The position numbers were made by a program, and so were the translations under genes. A stretch of DNA of 64,000 nucleotides from Chryseobacterium echinoideorum (GTDB lineage Bacteria > Bacteroidota > Bacteroidia > Flavobacteriales > Weeksellaceae), in NCBI RefSeq assembly GCF_007474535.1, contig NZ_VKNW01000011.1, forward strand, positions 1 through 64,000, read 5' to 3'. This document shows, piece after piece, positions 55,222-64,000 of this stretch (position 1 is its first letter; every line of letters begins with the position of its first letter). The notes below the pieces were generated by a model. That model saw only the letters and a program-made list of their open reading frames with translations, was not told the origin of the DNA and did no database searches.

Positions 55222-57816
55222 ATGAATTTAAACCAATATACCGTAAAATCACAGGAAGCCATTCAGGCTGCACAACAAGCAGCGATGGAATTTGGTAACC
55301 AACAGATTGAGCCTCAACATTTACTGGAAGGAATTTTCCAGGTGGATGAAAATATTTCGCCTTTCTTACTCAAAAAATCTGAAGCTGATGCTACTTTGGT
55401 AAGAGAGCGCAACCGTGAAAATCTTGAAAGACTTCCTAAAGTACAGGGAGGGAACATTTATCTTTCACAATCAGCCAACAAAGTATTGCTGGACGCGCCG
55501 AACATCGCAAAAAAAATGGGCGATGAATATGTGACCATCGAACATCTTTGGCTTTCACTTTTGGAGACCAATTCAGAAGTTTCGAAAATGTTGAAAGATA
55601 TGGGCGTAACCAAAAGTCTTTTGGAAGGTGGAATCAAGGAATTAAGAAAAGGGTCGAAAGCGACTTCTGCAAGTTCCGAGGAAACTTATCAATCCCTAAA
55701 TAAATATGCTAAAAACTTCAACGAGCTTGCTGCCGAAGGGAAACTTGATCCGGTAATCGGTCGTGATGAAGAAATCCGAAGAGTTTTACAGATTCTTTCC
55801 AGAAGAACGAAGAATAATCCGATCTTGATTGGTGAGCCAGGTGTTGGTAAAACTGCGATTGCAGAAGGAATTGCTCACAGAATTATCAACGGTGACGTTC
55901 CGGAAAATCTGCAGGACAAAACCTTGTACTCATTAGATATGGGAGCTTTGATCGCCGGTGCAAAATACAAAGGTGAATTTGAGGAAAGATTAAAATCTGT
56001 TGTGAATGAAGTCATCAAATCAGATGGGCAAATTATCCTTTTCATCGACGAAATTCACACTTTGGTCGGAGCCGGAGGTGGTGAAGGCGCTATGGATGCT
56101 GCGAATATATTAAAACCAGCTTTGGCAAGAGGAGAATTAAGAGCCATCGGTGCGACAACTTTGAATGAATATCAAAAATATTTCGAAAAAGATAAAGCAC
56201 TAGAAAGACGTTTTCAGAAAGTAATGGTGGAAGAACCGGATACTGAATCGGCGATTTCGATTTTGCGTGGAATTAAAGATAAATATGAAGCGCACCACAA
56301 AGTAAGAATCAAAGACGAAGCTATTATTGCGGCGGTAGAAATGTCCCAACGATATATTTCAGACCGATTTTTACCGGACAAAGCGATTGATCTGATTGAT
56401 GAAGCTTCGGCGAAATTGAGAATGGAAATCAATTCAAAACCTGAAGAACTGGACGTTCTCGACAGAAAACTGATGCAGATGGAAATTGAATTGGCTGCCA
56501 TTTCAAGAGAAGGACATCAAACGAAAATCGACCATTTAAAAGAAGATATTTCGAAAATTTCTGAACAAAGAAATGAAATCAATGCTAAATGGCTGAAAGA
56601 AAAACAAAAATCTGAGGATTTGACCCAGATTAAAAAAGATATAGAATCTTTGAAACTCGAAGCAGAAAGAGCTTCAAGAGCAGGAGATTACGCGAAAGTA
56701 GCTGAAATCCAGTACGGGAAAATAAAAGAGAAAGAAGATGCTTTGCAAAAACTCGAACTGGAAATGCAAAACTATCAGAATGAATTGATCAAGGAAGAAG
56801 TAACATCAGAAAACATCTCTGAAGTCATTGCAAAATGGACGGGAATTCCTGTTACAAAACTCCTTCAGTCTGAAAGAGAAAAATTATTGCATCTTGAGAC
56901 TGAACTTCACCACAGAGTTGTTGGTCAGGAAGAAGCTATAGAAGCGGTTGCCAACGCCATCAGAAGAAACAGAGCGGGCTTGAGCGATGAGAAAAAACCA
57001 ATCGGAAGTTTCTTATTCTTGGGAACAACCGGAGTTGGTAAAACGGAGCTGGCAAAGGCTTTGGCTGAGTATTTATTCGATGATGAAAACAATATGACTA
57101 GAATCGATATGAGTGAATATCAGGAGCGTCATTCTGTTTCAAGATTGGTTGGTGCGCCTCCGGGATACGTTGGATATGATGAAGGCGGACAATTGACGGA
57201 AGCCGTGAGAAGAAGACCATATTCAGTCGTGCTTTTAGATGAAATTGAAAAAGCGCATCCGGATGTTTTCAACACATTATTACAGGTTTTGGATGACGGA
57301 CGTTTAACGGATAATAAAGGTAGAGTTGTGAATTTCAAAAACTCGATTATCATTATGACTTCGAATCTCGGTTCGCATATCATTCAGGAAAATTTTGAGA
57401 ATATCACCGAGGAAAATCAAGACGAAATTGTTGATAAAACCAAAATTGAGGTTTTCGATTTACTGAAGCAGACGCTTCGTCCGGAGTTCCTGAACAGGAT
57501 TGATGAAACCGTATTGTTCCAACCTTTGAGAAGGAAAGAAATCGGAAAAATCGTTCAGTATCAGTTAAGAGGTTTCAATGATATGCTTGCAAAAAGGAAT
57601 ATCATTATGACTGCAACACAAGACGCTTTGGATTATCTTACCAATAAAGGTTACGACCCGGTTTTCGGAGCGAGACCTTTGAAAAGAGTCATTCAGCAGG
57701 AAGTTTTGAATAAATTATCGAGAGAGATCCTCGCAGGAACCGTGAATGACGGTGACAGAATCACTTTGGATTATTTCGAAGAAACAGGTTTGGTTTTCAG
57801 ACCGGTGGAAAAATAA
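55222..57816 (+). CDS. clpB: ATP-dependent chaperone ClpB
   Basis: ClpB is the Hsp100 disaggregase that, with DnaK, rescues aggregated proteins. The 864-residue protein has the N-terminal Clp domain (1-150, double repeat beginning YTVKSQEAIQAAQQ), AAA1 with Walker A GEPGVGKT (204-211) and FIDEIHTLVGAGG, and the coiled M-domain (about 410-530). AAA2 follows with GTTGVGKT (601-608), GYVGYDEGGQLTEAVRR and FLNRIDETVLF. No ClpP-docking IGF/L loop is evident, fitting ClpB not ClpA/C. The upstream 15-bp repeat may hold its control sites, and a terminator follows. Confidence 0.96.
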   Translation: MNLNQYTVKSQEAIQAAQQAAMEFGNQQIEPQHLLEGIFQVDENISPFLLKKSEADATLVRERNRENLERLPKVQGGNIYLSQSANKVLLDAPNIAKKMGDEYVTIEHLWLSLLETNSEVSKMLKDMGVTKSLLEGGIKELRKGSKATSASSEETYQSLNKYAKNFNELAAEGKLDPVIGRDEEIRRVLQILSRRTKNNPILIGEPGVGKTAIAEGIAHRIINGDVPENLQDKTLYSLDMGALIAGAKYKGEFEERLKSVVNEVIKSDGQIILFIDEIHTLVGAGGGEGAMDAANILKPALARGELRAIGATTLNEYQKYFEKDKALERRFQKVMVEEPDTESAISILRGIKDKYEAHHKVRIKDEAIIAAVEMSQRYISDRFLPDKAIDLIDEASAKLRMEINSKPEELDVLDRKLMQMEIELAAISREGHQTKIDHLKEDISKISEQRNEINAKWLKEKQKSEDLTQIKKDIESLKLEAERASRAGDYAKVAEIQYGKIKEKEDALQKLELEMQNYQNELIKEEVTSENISEVIAKWTGIPVTKLLQSEREKLLHLETELHHRVVGQEEAIEAVANAIRRNRAGLSDEKKPIGSFLFLGTTGVGKTELAKALAEYLFDDENNMTRIDMSEYQERHSVSRLVGAPPGYVGYDEGGQLTEAVRRRPYSVVLLDEIEKAHPDVFNTLLQVLDDGRLTDNKGRVVNFKNSIIIMTSNLGSHIIQENFENITEENQDEIVDKTKIEVFDLLKQTLRPEFLNRIDETVLFQPLRRKEIGKIVQYQLRGFNDMLAKRNIIMTATQDALDYLTNKGYDPVFGARPLKRVIQQEVLNKLSREILAGTVNDGDRITLDYFEETGLVFRPVEK

Positions 57817-57846
57817 GTAGTTTTTTTTCATATATATTATTTTATG

Positions 57847-57882
57847 ATAAGTGCTGTAGAAGAATCTGCGGCACTTATTTTT
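57847..57882 (+). terminator. Terminator of clpB
   Basis: 14-bp arms 57847-57860 and 57865-57878 (ATAAGTGC outer part, two G-U pairs inside) around an AGAA loop, followed by a T run. Confidence 0.85.
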
Positions 57883-57982
57883 GTATTGAAGTACTATAAA
57901 ATCAAGGAATTTTCATGTGATAAAAAAGTAATATATCCTATTTTTTTACTAATTTGCATTAGCATTTTTAAAACAAAATAAT

Positions 57983-58471
57983 ATGGAAAACAACACTGAA
58001 ACAAACGTAAAGAAAGGACTTGGAGAGCCTAATGTTATCCCAACGGAAGTAATACAAAGTCAGGTAGATAATTACCGTAATAATCAGCTTATGGCGATTA
58101 ATGAATGTATGGGAATAGACGATGCTAATGCGATTTGGTTTGATATGGTAACACTGAAAAAGTTTATTGCGGATATTGAGAAAGAGGCGTATGATATTGA
58201 CCCGGAAGTAAAAACCGAAGATTTGGGAATACGTTTTTATTATGCAGCTTACCCTGAAGAGCCACAAGAGCCTATACCTGCCGACTATGCGAGAAGACAT
58301 ACTCTTATCATGGTTCCTACAAAAAAGAAAGATGATCTTAATTATGATTTTAATCCTTACGAAGATAGTTGTCATGCGTTGGCTGTAACTCTGGAAGTTT
58401 CTGGTAGAGCGGTTGCCCAAAATCATGGAGCGCTTATACCTCCCGGAAATTCAATTGTAGAGTCATATTAA
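57983..58471 (+). CDS. Conserved hypothetical protein heading a signalling operon
   Basis: 162 residues, soluble, acidic. Landmarks: WFDMVTLKKFIADIEKEA, LGIRFYYAAYPEEPQE, HTLIMVPT, FNPYEDS and a C-terminal AQNHGALIPPGNS. I know similar proteins in Flavobacteriia next to small membrane proteins but cannot name a family or activity. Its stop overlaps the next start (TAATG), followed by a membrane protein, a histidine kinase and a response regulator, so it may be the effector or ligand-side part of that system. Confidence 0.65.
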   Translation: MENNTETNVKKGLGEPNVIPTEVIQSQVDNYRNNQLMAINECMGIDDANAIWFDMVTLKKFIADIEKEAYDIDPEVKTEDLGIRFYYAAYPEEPQEPIPADYARRHTLIMVPTKKKDDLNYDFNPYEDSCHALAVTLEVSGRAVAQNHGALIPPGNSIVESY

Positions 58472-59124
58472 TGAAGGACATACAATTGTTGCTGCAGAAT
58501 GTTATGATTATTTCAGAAGGTTTGGCAGCATTGGTTGCTGTTCTTATGACTTTCATAAAAAGAAATAAAAATCTATACAGCTATTTTGCAGGATATCTGG
58601 TGTTTATTTTTTGCTGTGAAATGTTTGGGAAATTTGGTGTTAAATACAGTCCGTTTCCGATCAATTTGTTTTTTAATTATTTTGTAATACCATTAGAATT
58701 TATATTTTTCTTTTGGCTATACGCATATGTTTCTTTAAAGAAAGAAGTGTTATTTTGGATTTTTACAGCTGTTTTTTTATTAGCCTATATCCCCAATGAA
58801 CTTTATTTTTTAAAAAATAAATATATTTTCTCTTTCAATTATACATTTGGAAGCGTATTGCTTATGTTTTTGGTGGTTTTGGAATATTATAAACAGGTTA
58901 ACTCGGATCGTATTTTGGAATTTGCTAAGAATCCGATGTTTTATACCAATCTCGGGGTAACTTTGTTTTATATAGGAACGCTTCCGTATTGGACGTTTTA
59001 TCTTCAAATCTTCGAGCACAAGCAAATTTGGAATATATATACATTATATTTCCAGACTTCGGCGATTATTATGTACTTTATGTTTGCAAGTTCTTTTATA
59101 TGGGGGAAACAGAATTATTCTTAA
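58471..59124 (+). CDS. Seven-helix membrane protein of unknown function
   Basis: 217 residues with about seven membrane helices evenly spaced (for example NVMIISEGLAALVAVLMTF, YFVIPLEFIFFFWLYAYV, VLFWIFTAVFLLAYIP, LYFQTSAIIMYFMFASSFIW). No catalytic motif is seen. It starts on the last base of the previous stop and overlaps the histidine kinase gene by 25 bases, so the three proteins are made together. It might act as the sensor for the kinase, which lacks a sensor of its own; this is inference. Confidence 0.65.
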   Translation: MKDIQLLLQNVMIISEGLAALVAVLMTFIKRNKNLYSYFAGYLVFIFCCEMFGKFGVKYSPFPINLFFNYFVIPLEFIFFFWLYAYVSLKKEVLFWIFTAVFLLAYIPNELYFLKNKYIFSFNYTFGSVLLMFLVVLEYYKQVNSDRILEFAKNPMFYTNLGVTLFYIGTLPYWTFYLQIFEHKQIWNIYTLYFQTSAIIMYFMFASSFIWGKQNYS

Positions 59125-59882
59125 CGATTATTTTATTCAACATTTTCTTTGTATTCTTTATTGTTGCCGTAATGGTATATATAAAAAAATACAAGCAAAG
59201 AAAAGCAGAATATCTTACTGAAATTCAAATTAAAAATGAAATTCACCAAAAAGAGCTTCTTGCCACGCAGGTTGAAATACAAAAGGCAACCATGCAGCAG
59301 ATTGGAAGAGAGCTCCATGATAACATTGGTCAGAAGCTTGTATTGGCAAGTCTTTATACACAGCAGCTTCTTTATGAAAACAAAGCACCGGAAGAAAGTG
59401 AGCGCATTGATCAGGTCTCACAGATTCTCAATCAGTCGCTTCAGGATTTGAGGAGTCTTTCTAAAACACTTACAGATGATAATATCACACAGAAAGAAAT
59501 TCAAACTCTTATTCAGGAAGAAGTCAACAATGCCAATTCACTACAGAAATGTACCATTCATTTTGAAAGCAATATTGATCATTTACATTTAGACTTTGTT
59601 CACAAAAATGTTTTGTTAAGAATTACTCAGGAATTTATACAAAACAGTATCAAGCATGCTCAATGCAGCAATATTTTTATTAAATTATACATAACTGATG
59701 AAAATTTATGGCAACTCACAATTAGGGATGATGGGATAGGATTTGATACCCAGAATACCCTTTCCAACGGAATAGGTCTCACCAATATGAGAAACCGGGC
59801 ATCTATTATCGGAGCCGAATTTACACTTAGAAGTAGAGAAAATGAAGGAACTTTTGTTGAAATAAAACAGATAAAACCATGA
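59100..59882 (+). CDS. Sensor histidine kinase of the HisKA_3 (NarL-partner) type, no sensor domain
   Basis: 260 residues from ATG at 59100. One membrane helix (FLTIILFNIFFVFFIVAVMVYI, about 5-27) is followed by a coiled linker. The HisKA_3 box is MQQIGRELHDNIGQKL with phospho-acceptor His73, and the ATPase domain has TQEFIQNSIKHAQC (N box), IRDDGIGF (G1) and GIGLTNMRNRASIIGAEF (G2). There is no extracellular or PAS domain. It overlaps the upstream membrane gene by 25 bases and the downstream response regulator by 4, so the signal may come through the membrane partner. Confidence 0.85.
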   Translation: MGETELFLTIILFNIFFVFFIVAVMVYIKKYKQRKAEYLTEIQIKNEIHQKELLATQVEIQKATMQQIGRELHDNIGQKLVLASLYTQQLLYENKAPEESERIDQVSQILNQSLQDLRSLSKTLTDDNITQKEIQTLIQEEVNNANSLQKCTIHFESNIDHLHLDFVHKNVLLRITQEFIQNSIKHAQCSNIFIKLYITDENLWQLTIRDDGIGFDTQNTLSNGIGLTNMRNRASIIGAEFTLRSRENEGTFVEIKQIKP

Positions 59883-60520
59883 AGAAAACAATTATAATCG
59901 TTGATGACCATTTACTGATAGCTAAAGCTCTTGAGAATATCATTAATAATTTTTCAGGTTTTACCGTGAAAGACGTTGCAGAAAATGGAAAAGCACTTAT
60001 TGAAAAAATTCAGAATTCAGAAGAAAAACCGGATATCATACTTTTGGACATCAGTATGCCGGTTATGGATGGATTTGAAACGGCTCAGTGGCTTCGTAAA
60101 AATCATCCAGATATTAAGGTGATGGCTCTAAGTATGCAGGGCGATGACCAAAGTGTAATCAGAATGATTAAATATGGAGCAAAAGGGTATATGCTCAAAA
60201 ATACACATCCCAAAGATTTGGAACATGCATTGTCAAAGCTTTCATCTGAAGGTTCTTTTTATCCCGAATGGGCATCGAAAATTATTTTTTCAACTCTCAA
60301 TGGCGAAAAAAATGGTAAAGAAGTGAAAATTTCCGACAGAGAAAAAGAGTTTCTTTCTTACACTGCAACCGAACTCAGCTATAAGGAAATTGCCGAAAAA
60401 ATGTTCTGTAGCCCAAGAACCGTAGAAAGCTACCGTGACCAGCTCTGTGATAAACTGGGGCTTAAGACAAGAGTCGGTCTGGCTGTTTTTGCTTTAAAAA
60501 ATGGTTTTGCTGAATCCTGA
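59879..60520 (+). CDS. NarL/FixJ-type response regulator
   Basis: 213 residues. The receiver domain has IIIVDDHLLIAKAL, phospho-acceptor Asp57 in LLLDISMPVMDG, and LSMQGDDQ and KGYMLKNTHPKDL for the Thr/Lys switch positions. The C-terminal LuxR-type HTH follows: KISDREKEFLSYTATELSYKEIAEKMFCSPRTVESYRDQLCDKL. It starts within the kinase stop (ATGA) and is surely its partner. Targets are unknown. It converges with the receptor gene after 31 bases without a clear terminator. Confidence 0.9.
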   Translation: MKKTIIIVDDHLLIAKALENIINNFSGFTVKDVAENGKALIEKIQNSEEKPDIILLDISMPVMDGFETAQWLRKNHPDIKVMALSMQGDDQSVIRMIKYGAKGYMLKNTHPKDLEHALSKLSSEGSFYPEWASKIIFSTLNGEKNGKEVKISDREKEFLSYTATELSYKEIAEKMFCSPRTVESYRDQLCDKLGLKTRVGLAVFALKNGFAES

Positions 60521-60551
60521 AAAACTATCTTGAATATAAGTTGATGTACCC

Positions 60552-62924
60552 TTATAATCTATTCTGCTCATCAGCTTTTTTTATGGTTTTGGTATTTTTT
60601 ACAGATTGATTTCCGAAGTTGTATTTCAGGGAAAATGTAAAGCCCTGAGTATCCTGATAATCTAAAAAATAATTGTCCTGATTACCATATTTTGTGCTTA
60701 TTTTTTGTTGGGTAGATTTAAAAATATCATTAAAAATAAATGCAGCTTCTAATTTTTTGTTGAAAAACTTTCTGTTCATCGCAAAGTAACCAGACCATGA
60801 GCTGGAAATTCTGAACGTTCCCTGGATTGCCGGAGAATAATAATCGTGACCAACTTCCATTTTCCAGTCTGAATTTTTATCTAAAGTAAAACTTGCGGAT
60901 ATACTCGAAACCCAATTCCAGACCTGATTTCTGTTGAGAGCTCCGTCAATTCCCCTGAAGTAATTTTCATTGTGTTCCAGATTTTCAGAAACAACTATGT
61001 TCCACCAAGGTTTTATTTCAAAGTTTTTATAAAGACTCATTCCGAAAGCTTCTCCTTTGTCAATATTGGTATAATAATAAATAAGGTTATTATTTTCATG
61101 TTGCTGAAAAGAAATTTCCATGGAAGGAAACAACTCTTTGCGGTAATAAAAATCGACATTCCAGTTTTTGAATGAATAAGTAAGATTTACATTATGAATA
61201 ATGGTCGCTTTCAATTTTGGGTCACCCTGATAATAGGAGAATAAATTATAGTATGATTTTGCGGGATTCAACCAGGAATAAGACGGTCTGCTGATTCTTT
61301 TCCCATAAGAAAACCCAAATTCATGTTTATTCTCTGTTGTATATTGTGCATAAAATGTAGGAAACAAGCTCCAGTAGTTATTTTTATTCATCTCATAAGG
61401 TTCTGAAACGACACCTTCCAGATCGGTCATTTCAGCACGTAGCCCACCTTTGAAATTCCATTTTCCGATATGATAAGCCAATGAAGTGTAAACAGCAAAA
61501 TTGTGTTCTTTATAATCAAACAAACTGCTTTTTTCAGGTCTGTACTGAAATCCTCCGTTTTCATTATCAGAAAAATCAAGCTTGCTGTCTGTTTTCACAA
61601 AACTGTATTTCGTCCCCGATTCCAATTCCAATTTGTCATTTTTCCACTGATAATCAAATTGTGTGGAGTAGAACTGAACATCATTTTTATTATCTGTCAT
61701 GAAGTTGGTTTCTCTGGAATTCTGATTGGCAAAATTCAGATAGGTAAGAACATTCTGATATTTCGTTGAATTATTTCCCGTAAAATAATTGATCCAGGAA
61801 ATACTGCTCTTTTTATTGAGTTTTCTGTCAACCTGAAAACTAACCGAATTATTTATCTTTCGTGAGTAATGGTCATTGATTGTAGTATAGTTGGATTCAG
61901 CAACATTTTGAGAATTGTAGATTAAAGTGGGGACATAGTAAGTTCCAAAAGATTTTGGATTAAAATATCCCGAATAATTGAAACTTGCCATTGTCAGACT
62001 GTCTATCTCATATTCTATATTGAAATGTAAGGTGTTCTGACTTTTTGCCTGATCTTTTCGGTTCATGGTATTGATCCAAGTTGTACCATCTTCAGGATAA
62101 TTCACATATCCGGTTTCTTCCCGGTAGTAAGTTCCCGTTCCCCGAAAATAGCTTGCCATCACCGAAAGTTTATCTTTTTTATAATATTGAGAAAGCCCTG
62201 CAACACCTTTTGCATACTGAGTTTGAACGTATTTTGAAGACAAAATTCCACGATAGCCTTCGATTTTATTTTTTTTCATCACAATATTTAAAACGGCACC
62301 TCCTTCAGCGTCATATTTGGCTGGCGGATTGGTGATGACTTCTACAGATTTCACATAATCCCCCTGAGTGTTTTCAAGAAAATTTTTAAGCTCTTCTCCG
62401 GTCATCATTATCTTTTTATCATTAATGGTCACTAAAACTGAAGTTCCTCCTTTCACTGACAAAACATCATTATTAATGGTAACCTGTGGAGTTTTTTTGA
62501 GGATTTCCCATGCATTGAGTGATGAAATATTTGAATTTTCCACATTGAATTCCAACCGGTCGACTTTTCTTTTGACTAAAGGCTTTTTCTTGATCAATGT
62601 TACCCCTTCAATTTCTTTCATACTGTTCTTTAAAATGATATTCAAGATGTTGTCATTGTTTTCAGGGAAAATTAATTTTTCGAAAGAGAGGTACCTTTCG
62701 TCATTTATTTTTAGCCTGAATGATTTTTGTGCAAGATTTTCAAAAGAAAAATTTCCTTCCGCATCTGTAAATATGCTTTTCATTACAATATTTTCGGAGT
62801 TATAAAGTTCAATTTTTACAGAATCAAGCTTTTCTTTTTCTGTATTAAAAACGGTTCCCGATATTTTGTGAGACTGTGAAAAAATGATCACGGGAAAAAA
62901 AAGGAATAAAAGATATTTGTACAT
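60552..62924 (-). CDS. Outer membrane beta-barrel (TonB-dependent receptor-like) protein
   Basis: 790 residues. Signal peptide MYKYLLFLFFPVIIFSQ. A carboxypeptidase-regulatory-like domain follows (about 20-100, ISGTVFNTEKEKLDSVKIEL). The plug-like domain (NAWEILKKTPQVTINNDVLSVKGG, MTGEELKNFLENTQGDYVKSVEVITNPPAKYDAEGGAVLNIVMKK) comes next, then a large barrel of the OMP_b-brl_3 type ending LDYQDTQGFTFSLKYNFG. No TonB box or SusD partner is evident. Substrate unknown. Its promoter region is shared with a histidine kinase gene and holds three GGTTAATG repeats. Confidence 0.85.
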   Translation of the reverse strand: MYKYLLFLFFPVIIFSQSHKISGTVFNTEKEKLDSVKIELYNSENIVMKSIFTDAEGNFSFENLAQKSFRLKINDERYLSFEKLIFPENNDNILNIILKNSMKEIEGVTLIKKKPLVKRKVDRLEFNVENSNISSLNAWEILKKTPQVTINNDVLSVKGGTSVLVTINDKKIMMTGEELKNFLENTQGDYVKSVEVITNPPAKYDAEGGAVLNIVMKKNKIEGYRGILSSKYVQTQYAKGVAGLSQYYKKDKLSVMASYFRGTGTYYREETGYVNYPEDGTTWINTMNRKDQAKSQNTLHFNIEYEIDSLTMASFNYSGYFNPKSFGTYYVPTLIYNSQNVAESNYTTINDHYSRKINNSVSFQVDRKLNKKSSISWINYFTGNNSTKYQNVLTYLNFANQNSRETNFMTDNKNDVQFYSTQFDYQWKNDKLELESGTKYSFVKTDSKLDFSDNENGGFQYRPEKSSLFDYKEHNFAVYTSLAYHIGKWNFKGGLRAEMTDLEGVVSEPYEMNKNNYWSLFPTFYAQYTTENKHEFGFSYGKRISRPSYSWLNPAKSYYNLFSYYQGDPKLKATIIHNVNLTYSFKNWNVDFYYRKELFPSMEISFQQHENNNLIYYYTNIDKGEAFGMSLYKNFEIKPWWNIVVSENLEHNENYFRGIDGALNRNQVWNWVSSISASFTLDKNSDWKMEVGHDYYSPAIQGTFRISSSWSGYFAMNRKFFNKKLEAAFIFNDIFKSTQQKISTKYGNQDNYFLDYQDTQGFTFSLKYNFGNQSVKNTKTIKKADEQNRL

Positions 62925-63003
62925 TTCAGTAATTTTTAAAGATTAATTCAATTGTGTTTGATGTTGTAGTGGTACAAAATTCTTTATTGCAGTCGAGAAT
63001 TTC

Positions 63004-63033
63004 GGTTAATGAAAGGTTAATGCGAGGTTAATG
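63004..63033. promoter_or_regulatory. Three GGTTAATG direct repeats at 11-bp spacing
   Basis: GGTTAATG occurs exactly at 63004-63011, 63015-63022 and 63026-63033, each start 11 bases from the next. An 11-bp period in direct repeats is the usual pattern for OmpR/PhoB-type response regulators. The array lies between the receptor and kinase genes, 24 bases before the kinase -7 box, a good activator position. Confidence 0.7.
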
Positions 63034-63057
63034 ACAAAAGCAAAGACACGAAATGTA

Positions 63058-63065
63058 TATATTTG
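63058..63065 (+). promoter_or_regulatory. -7 promoter box just before the kinase ATG
   Basis: TATATTTG matches TAnnTTTG and ends 5 bases before the ATG at 63071, so the message may be leaderless. Confidence 0.5.
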
Positions 63066-63070
63066 CTTCA

Positions 63071-64000
63071 ATGATTTCTAAAAGTAAAAATCTTGCATTG
63101 CTTTTTGCCGGTTTATTCCTTCTTTTGTTGGGTATTCAAGTGTTTTTTATGTATAAAACATATCAGGTAAAAAAGCGGGAAATCTATAGCGATGTTCACA
63201 AAAGAATAACAGATTATACAGATAATCTAGAGGATTTGGGAGGAGCAAGCAATCTTGGTGATGATGCCGTAAAAAAAGAGCTGATAAGATTCAACAATAA
63301 AGAAATCAGCAAAAAACAATTTCTAAGTTATTTTGACGAAAACAGAAATTATTCAGAAAAACAACTAAGCGATTATATTGATAAAAATTTTGAAGAAGAA
63401 GGTTATAAAGTGGCAGTCAGAATTCTTTATTTATCAATTGTGTATATTCCGGACAGTACAAACCTGATTGATAAACCCATCGTTCTATACGAAACCAAAA
63501 ATAAAGTTATTCAACCAGGAATTTCGAATACAGGAAAGTGGGAAACCTCATCAATTTCTACTTCAGATAAAGAAAAAAAACCTGAAAAAAATGACTCTTT
63601 TCTTGTTAAAAGCAGAACCGATTTTGAAATTCTGAATATCAATTATATCATTTTTAAGGAATTAACTTTAATTATTTTATGTTGTGTCGCTTTGCTTTTA
63701 AGTGTTTTACTTTTATATATTTCTACAATCAAAAATTTAATCAGACAACAAAAACAGGTTGAGATTCTGCATGCTGTTGTCGATAATATTTCTCACGAAT
63801 TTAAAACTCCGATTGCAACTCTTAAAATCGCCTCAAAAACATTAAAAAAAGAATATAACAGAGATGTTTTTCCTTTAATAGATAGACAAATTTCGAGACT
63901 GGAAGATTTAATGATGCAACTTCACACCGAAGAACCTGATGAAGAGATTTCAATTATTTACCCACAAGATTGGGATTTTTTCATTCAGGATCTAGCATTT
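63071..64000 (+). CDS. Sensor histidine kinase, cut by the window end
   Basis: 310 codons are visible. Two membrane helices (about 9-28, LALLFAGLFLLLLGIQVFFM, and about 197-218) flank a periplasmic sensor region of about 165 residues with no family I recognise. The dimerisation box VVDNISHEFKTPIATLKIAS follows with phospho-acceptor His242. The ATPase domain lies beyond 64000. The partner response regulator is expected just outside the window, probably of OmpR/PhoB type. The upstream GGTTAATG repeats are a likely autoregulatory site. Start ATG at 63071 is 5 bases after a -7 box. Confidence 0.85.
   Translation, partial: MISKSKNLALLFAGLFLLLLGIQVFFMYKTYQVKKREIYSDVHKRITDYTDNLEDLGGASNLGDDAVKKELIRFNNKEISKKQFLSYFDENRNYSEKQLSDYIDKNFEEEGYKVAVRILYLSIVYIPDSTNLIDKPIVLYETKNKVIQPGISNTGKWETSSISTSDKEKKPEKNDSFLVKSRTDFEILNINYIIFKELTLIILCCVALLLSVLLLYISTIKNLIRQQKQVEILHAVVDNISHEFKTPIATLKIASKTLKKEYNRDVFPLIDRQISRLEDLMMQLHTEEPDEEISIIYPQDWDFFIQDLAF

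Noticed and set aside
57968..58426. 152-codon minus-strand frame opposite the unknown operon-head gene
   Set aside because: Composition (Ile/Arg/Tyr/Phe) is that of an antisense frame; the plus-strand frame has operon overlap and ordered motifs.

Overview
The window looks like a chromosomal stretch of an AT-rich Bacteroidota genome, most likely a Flavobacteriia member close to Chryseobacterium (Weeksellaceae). Reasons: Bacteroidota-type -7 boxes (TAnnTTTG) precede many genes, Shine-Dalgarno sequences are absent, one gene product ends in a type IX secretion (T9SS) sorting domain, and the gene families (MoxR/DUF58 cluster, OMP_b-brl receptor, split MetH, TPR-AraC regulator) are typical of the group. 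Names rest on motifs and recall; no database search was run. About 56 protein genes are supported, two of them cut by the window ends. I found no rRNA, tRNA, CRISPR array, transposase or phage genes.

Layout. 1-2.5 kb: end of an exported protein gene and two guanidino-modifying hydrolases (CtlX-like and amidinotransferase/DDAH-like). 2.7-5.5 kb: DUF3817 protein, nadD, recJ. 5.7-7.2 kb: two tandem exported ferritin-like proteins, the first with a Tat lipoprotein signal. 7.3-9.0 kb: ABC-F ATPase with one degenerate composite site. 9.2-15.2 kb: TPR-TM-AraC regulator with a frameshifted signal peptide, then a large T9SS cargo gene split by an in-frame TAG. 15.6-21.3 kb: smpB, an OmpA/TSP3 protein, a YebC protein, an LpxH-like phosphatase with a GT28-like glycosyltransferase, a small acetyltransferase and a lipoprotein. 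21.3-29.4 kb: RDD, SpoIIM, membrane protein, DUF4129, DUF4350, MoxR, four-helix protein, DUF58 and YdcF. 29.4-32.6 kb: OsmC and a large MGH1/GH63-like glycosidase.

32.7-42.7 kb is a methionine locus under a SAM-I riboswitch: metX, homoserine dehydrogenase with ACT domains but no kinase, a MetZ/MetY enzyme, the homocysteine half of MetH, a fatty acid desaturase, the cobalamin half of MetH, and metF. Together these run from aspartate semialdehyde to methionine. 42.7-48 kb: a GNAT-like protein, folE, cysS, a YchJ protein, an FKBP isomerase and a VF530 protein. 48-52.5 kb: a tiny basic ORF coupled to sbcD and sbcC. 52.6-57.8 kb: STM3941-like protein, LLM oxidoreductase with a TetR regulator, clpB. 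57.9-64 kb: a four-gene operon ending in a histidine kinase and a NarL-type regulator, an outer-membrane receptor, and the start of a second histidine kinase preceded by three 11-bp-spaced direct repeats.

The most interesting signals are: (i) the SAM-I leader whose downstream hairpin contains the metX TTG start; (ii) the clean nonsense split of the T9SS gene; (iii) the GGTTAATG x3 array between a receptor gene and a histidine kinase; (iv) the MoxR-centred membrane cluster; (v) covarying GC-rich palindromes on both sides of metF; (vi) the histidine kinase with no sensor domain, overlapping a seven-helix membrane gene.
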